NCBI GenBank assembly: GCA_963846495.1 | Contig: CAWJWP010000036.1 | Coordinates: 62,001 to 126,000 of the forward strand | Origin: DASYQD01 sp963846495 | GTDB taxonomy: Bacteria; Acidobacteriota; Thermoanaerobaculia; Multivoradales; JAIOJS01 | Reading direction: 5' to 3' | Length of the DNA: 64,000 bases | Part shown: positions 60,978 to 64,000 of the stretch, piece after piece | Position numbering within the stretch: position 1 is the stretch's first letter | Layout of the letters: the number at the start of each line of letters is the position of its first letter | Position numbers and translations under genes: made by a program | Notes under the pieces: generated by a model | The model's input: only the letters and a program-made list of their open reading frames with translations | The model's database searches: none | What the model was told of the DNA's origin: nothing

Positions 60978-61585
60978 GCGCCGGCCGCAACCGCGGCGGT
61001 GGCCGCCGCGGCAGGCTCGACGCGCTGGTGGCCCTACTCGTCAGTGCGTGCCTTGCCGCACCGGCGGCGGCGCACGAGGGGCCGCCCTACGCGATCCTGG
61101 TCGACCGCACGATCGGGCCGGTGCTGCTCTCGGTGTGGGCCGATCCCGACGTCGGCACCGGGACCTACCACGTCTATCTCGAGCCGCCGGCCGACGGCCG
61201 CCCGCTGCCGGGCGACTGCGTGGTGGACGTGCACGTGCAGCCGGTCGGCGGTCGACTGCCGGAGCGTGGCTACCGCGCCGAGCGGCTGCGCGCCGACGCG
61301 GAGCGCCAGCACTATTTCGGCGAGGTGCCCTTCGACGCCGTCGGCGACTGGCGCACGCGCGTCGCCGTGCGCTGCGGCGCCGCGGGCGGCGAGGCGGCGA
61401 CCGTCGTCAAAGTGACGCCGCCCGGCCAGGGGCCGGTCCTCGACTTCGTCCTCTATCTCTTCCCGTTCGTCGCCGTCGCCGTCATCTTCGTGCGCGCGCT
61501 GATCGCCCGGCGGCGGCCGCGCGGCCAGGCGTCGCCGACAGCGCCGCCGCGCCGCGCCGGCGACGAAGCGCCGCCGCCCGTCTAG
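60974..61585 (+). CDS. Periplasmic protein with C-terminal membrane anchor
   Basis: The product has 203 residues, starting at GTG 60974 in an overlap with the FixG-like stop. A signal peptide (LDALVALLVSACLAAPAAA) precedes a beta-sandwich domain: PPYAILVDRTIGPVLLSVWA, DPDVGTGTYHVYLEP, VVDVHVQPVGGRLPERGYRA and VPFDAVGDWRTRVAVRCGAA. A transmembrane helix (LDFVLYLFPFVAVAVIFVRA) and a basic Pro-rich tail end it. The domain resembles YtkA/CopC-like folds, so this may be a second metal-handling protein of the locus. Its end overlaps the convergent rnfD-like gene by four bases. Confidence 0.6.
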   Translation: MSAGRNRGGGRRGRLDALVALLVSACLAAPAAAHEGPPYAILVDRTIGPVLLSVWADPDVGTGTYHVYLEPPADGRPLPGDCVVDVHVQPVGGRLPERGYRAERLRADAERQHYFGEVPFDAVGDWRTRVAVRCGAAGGEAATVVKVTPPGQGPVLDFVLYLFPFVAVAVIFVRALIARRRPRGQASPTAPPRRAGDEAPPPV

Positions 61586-62430
61586 GCGGCCGCCACCGCC
61601 GGCGCCGTCTTGCGCCGCCGCAGCCAGGACTCGAGCAGCAGCGCCGCCGGCCCCACCAGGAAGAGCGCGTAGAACGGCGCGTAGACGACCTCGGCGAGCC
61701 GCAGCAGCATCTCCACGAAAGCGACGCAGACGACGACCACCACCTGGCCCCAGCGCGGGCCGACGGTCGTCTTGGGGTCGGTCACCATGAAGAAGATGAA
61801 GAGCTGGTACATCGGCCCGGTGATCGGCGCCACGGCCGCCAGCCACGGGTTGCCCGTGATGGCGCTGCGCACGAACGAGAAGGCGAAGAAGGAGAGGACG
61901 TAAGCGACGCTGATGTGCAGTCGGCCGACGCGCCAGACGATGAAGAAGCCGAGCACCCAGATGACGACCATCGGCCAGATGTTGTTGCCCCACTGGATGC
62001 TGAGCAGCGACACTGTCTCCGGCGCCAGGAAGAGCACCGCCGAGACGCCGAAGTTGGAGGGGTTCCACAGGTGGCGGCCGTCCCAGCGCAGCACGTACTT
62101 CGAGACGATCGAGATCAGGCTGGTCAGCGCGTACGCCCACAGGAACGGCGAGCGCACGAGGATGCCGACGCTGATGCCGGTGATGTAGGCGCTCGCCGCC
62201 TGCGGCCACTTGCCGTAGGTGAGGCGCCCGAGGATCAGCTCGGCGGCGATGGCGGTGCCGATCGCCACACCCGTCTGCCAGAACGACTCGAGGATGCCGA
62301 AGCTCAGGTGCGCGGCGATGAGGATCGAGGTGATGAGGATCGGCGGCAGGAACCGGGGGTGGATGCTGAACCGGCGGCCGCGCGGCGCCGCCGCGGCGGC
62401 CGCTCCTGCCAGCGTGGGCTCGCTGCTCAT
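61582..62430 (-). CDS. RnfD/NqrB-like membrane protein
   Basis: The product has 282 residues. ATG 62430 overlaps the CRTAC1 stop in ATGA. It has about eight to ten helices with the family blocks RFLPPILITSILIAAHLSFG, GRHLWNPSNFGVSAVLFLAP and GPMYQLFIFFMVTDPKTT. In RnfD/NqrB an FMN is bound covalently to Thr in an SGAT-type motif; I find no such motif here, so this protein is probably not flavinylated at that site. No other rnf/nqr genes are present. Stand-alone relatives next to CRTAC1 genes occur in Acidobacteria and Planctomycetes, as I recall, with unknown function. Confidence 0.75.
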   Translation of the reverse strand: MSSEPTLAGAAAAAAPRGRRFSIHPRFLPPILITSILIAAHLSFGILESFWQTGVAIGTAIAAELILGRLTYGKWPQAASAYITGISVGILVRSPFLWAYALTSLISIVSKYVLRWDGRHLWNPSNFGVSAVLFLAPETVSLLSIQWGNNIWPMVVIWVLGFFIVWRVGRLHISVAYVLSFFAFSFVRSAITGNPWLAAVAPITGPMYQLFIFFMVTDPKTTVGPRWGQVVVVVCVAFVEMLLRLAEVVYAPFYALFLVGPAALLLESWLRRRKTAPAVAAA

Positions 62431-64000
62431 CGCGGCTCCTTCAGCCGGTGGAGGCGGTCGACGGCGGGCCGGTCGAGGGTCTCGGTGCGGCCCGACGGCC
62501 AGCGCACGACGACCTTCTCGACGGCGGTCGCCGTGCCGAGCCCGTAGTGCAGGCGCCGCTGGTTCTGGGCGCTGAAGCCGCTGCCGCCGTTGACCTCCTG
62601 CACCTGGCGCTGGCCGCTCCACTGCACCTCGACGCGGGCGCCGATGGCGCTGCGGTTGCTCGTCGTGCCCTCGAGCTCGAAGGCGATCCAGTGCCGGCCC
62701 GGCGCGACGCGGTTGCGGTAGACGAGCAGCGGCCCGCGCTGGTTGGCGACCACGACGTCGAGCACGCCGCGGTTGCCGAAGTCGGCCAGCGCCACCGCGC
62801 GGCCGTCGTAGGTGTCGTCGACGCCCACGTCCTGCGCCACCTCGGTGAACTTGCCGGCGCCGTCGTTCAACCAGACGCGCGACGGCTGGTAGCCGGAGAG
62901 GCTGCGGCCGCGCATCGGCGGCCAGTTGGCGGCGTCGCCGATGATCCTGCTGTGGCCGACGGCGATCTCCGCGAAGTCGTACCAGTAGCTGGTGCGCTCG
63001 CCGGCGGAGACGTAGCCGTTGACCAGGAAGAGGTCCTGCGTGCCGTCGTTGTTGAGGTCGCCGAACTGCGCGCCCCAGCTCCAGCCGCCGAGGTCGACGC
63101 CGAGCGTCGCCGCCAGGTCCTCGTACTCGACGGCGCCGTCGCCGCTGGCGCGTGGCACCCACAGATCGTTGGCCTGCACCAGCACGCCGGGCTCGGAGAT
63201 GTTGGTCTTGTAGATCGACAGCCGGCCGTCGTTGAAGACGTCGCCGAAGGAGCTGTTCATGCCGCTCTTCGGCGTGCGGCCGACGCCGGTCTCCTTGCCC
63301 ACCTCGACGAAGCGCTTGCCGCCTTGGTTGGCGAACAGCTCGGAGACGCCGTAGTCGTTGGCGATGAAGAGGTCGGGGTAGCCGGTGCCGAAGAGATCCG
63401 CCGCGGCCACCGCCAGCGCCCAGCGCCGCGAGTCGATCCCCATCGCCTCCGAGGTCTCCTCGAAGGTGCCGTCGCCGCGGTTGTGGAAGAGATACTTGCG
63501 GCCGCCGTTCTGCGCGTACTCGAAGCTCTCCGGCATGATCTTCGTCGTCTGCAGCTTCCAGAGGTCGACGTCCTCGGACCAGTAGCCGGCGAGGAAGAGG
63601 TCGAGCCGGCCGTCGCGGTCGTAGTCGAGCCAGGTGGCGGCGTTGGCGTTGACCCACGCCGGCAGGCCGGCGCGCTCGGAGACGCGCACGAAGGCGCGGC
63701 CGCCGTCGTTGCGGAACAGCTCGGGGCGGCCGTACTTGTAGAGGAAGAGGTCCTCCCAACCGTCGTTGTCGAAGTCTCCCCACAGGGCGCCCATCGACAC
63801 GCCGGTGCCCGCGCGGTTCCAGTCGGCGACGCCGAGCGCCGGCGCCACGTCGGTGAAGGTGCCGTCGCGGTCGTTGCGGTAGAGCCGGTTCTGGCTCCCC
63901 TCGCCGCTGTTGGTGACGTAGAAGTCTTGCCAGCCGTCGCGGTCGAAGTCGGCCACCGCCGCCGCCGCGCCCATCGCCGCGATCTGCGGCATGATGTGGG
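62427..64000 (-). CDS. CRTAC1-family protein (FG-GAP repeats plus UnbV/ASPIC domain), 5' end off the window
   Basis: The frame is open from the right edge, so the N-terminus, including the expected signal peptide, lies beyond 64000. The visible 520 or so residues contain FG-GAP repeats: AVADFDRDGWQDFYVTNSGE, GDFDNDGWEDLFLYKYGR, WLDYDRDGRLDLFLAGYW, VFNDGRLSIYKTNISE and QFGDLNNDGTQDLFLVNGYV. A UnbV/ASPIC C-terminus (NRSAIGARVEVQWSGQRQVQ, EVNGGSGFSAQNQRRLHYGL, VEKVVVRWPSGRTETLD) completes the CRTAC1 architecture. The sequence PHHMPQIAAMGA at the edge is the usual segment before the first repeat. The protein is presumably periplasmic or surface-exposed and calcium-binding, and is co-translated with the rnfD-like gene. 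Confidence 0.85.
   Translation of the reverse strand, partial: HIMPQIAAMGAAAAVADFDRDGWQDFYVTNSGEGSQNRLYRNDRDGTFTDVAPALGVADWNRAGTGVSMGALWGDFDNDGWEDLFLYKYGRPELFRNDGGRAFVRVSERAGLPAWVNANAATWLDYDRDGRLDLFLAGYWSEDVDLWKLQTTKIMPESFEYAQNGGRKYLFHNRGDGTFEETSEAMGIDSRRWALAVAAADLFGTGYPDLFIANDYGVSELFANQGGKRFVEVGKETGVGRTPKSGMNSSFGDVFNDGRLSIYKTNISEPGVLVQANDLWVPRASGDGAVEYEDLAATLGVDLGGWSWGAQFGDLNNDGTQDLFLVNGYVSAGERTSYWYDFAEIAVGHSRIIGDAANWPPMRGRSLSGYQPSRVWLNDGAGKFTEVAQDVGVDDTYDGRAVALADFGNRGVLDVVVANQRGPLLVYRNRVAPGRHWIAFELEGTTSNRSAIGARVEVQWSGQRQVQEVNGGSGFSAQNQRRLHYGLGTATAVEKVVVRWPSGRTETLDRPAVDRLHRLKEPR

Noticed and set aside
1..64000. CRISPR arrays, rRNA and tRNA genes
   Set aside because: No regularly spaced repeats and no conserved rRNA or tRNA segments were seen on either strand.

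Overview
The window is very GC-rich, gene-dense bacterial DNA from a Gram-negative, diderm organism. It encodes lipoproteins with lipoboxes, an RND efflux pump, an outer-membrane beta-barrel that ends in an aromatic residue, and TolC/OprM-type parts. Several traits together fit an Acidobacteriota (Thermoanaerobaculia-like) lineage best: an ECF sigma factor paired with a Ser/Thr kinase carrying a TPR tail, LVIVD/'choice-of-anchor B' secreted proteins, CRTAC1/UnbV and FG-GAP proteins, a stand-alone RnfD-like protein, and a secreted protein ending in a FESGGLNDW-type tail. Myxococcota-like groups remain possible. No rRNA, tRNA or CRISPR array was seen, so the assignment is an inference from gene content.

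Layout. 0-5.2 kb (minus): an RND efflux operon (adaptor, pump, outer-membrane factor running off the left edge) broken by about twelve apparent frameshifts, with a recognisable promoter and operator. 5.4-12.6 kb (plus): an M15-type peptidase with a histone-H1-like tail, a PilZ protein, a VapBC pair with a palindromic operator, an LVIVD propeller, a truncated alpha/beta-hydrolase, a Cys-rich secreted protein and a DUF6986-type aldolase. 12.6-19.8 kb (minus): a three-gene operon for a FecR-TPR-beta-barrel protein, a CHASE2 adenylate cyclase and a cyclic-nucleotide-binding MscS channel, which reads as one cAMP signalling unit across the envelope. 20-26.2 kb (minus): a Pro/Ala-rich secreted protein, then a small membrane protein coupled to a 1262-residue P-loop NTPase with a membrane hairpin inside its NTPase domain. 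26.4-29.4 kb (plus): xdhC/coxI, mocA and coxG, followed by an internally deleted coxL remnant.

29.4-40.6 kb is a mosaic accessory region with visibly lower GC in places. It holds orphan membrane proteins, an AbiEii-like nucleotidyltransferase, TPR proteins, an AraC-GyrI regulator, a SRPBCC protein and many remnants: esterase and MerR pieces, an IS91-like transposase tail, a MazEF-like relic and a 38-bp repeat. 40.6-56 kb carries an M13 peptidase, a secreted esterase-like protein, the ECF sigma/kinase pair, a pappalysin-like M43 protease, a bacterial PH-domain pair, an AlkC-like repair protein, a large choice-of-anchor B protein, a methyltransferase and a DUF433/DUF5615 toxin-antitoxin pair. 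56.2-64 kb carries FG-GAP and duplicated-domain secreted proteins and a compact redox-like locus: His-rich membrane protein, YtkA/FixH-like lipoprotein, FixG/NapH-like 4Fe-4S membrane protein and a membrane-anchored periplasmic protein, converging on rnfD-like and CRTAC1 genes. The last of these runs off the right edge.

Two features cut across the whole window. First, single-base frameshifts and internal-deletion junctions are frequent, so sequencing or assembly error must be excluded before pseudogenes are claimed. Second, several genes lack a Shine-Dalgarno site and instead have a TANNNT hexamer 6-9 bases before the start codon, which suggests common leaderless transcription.
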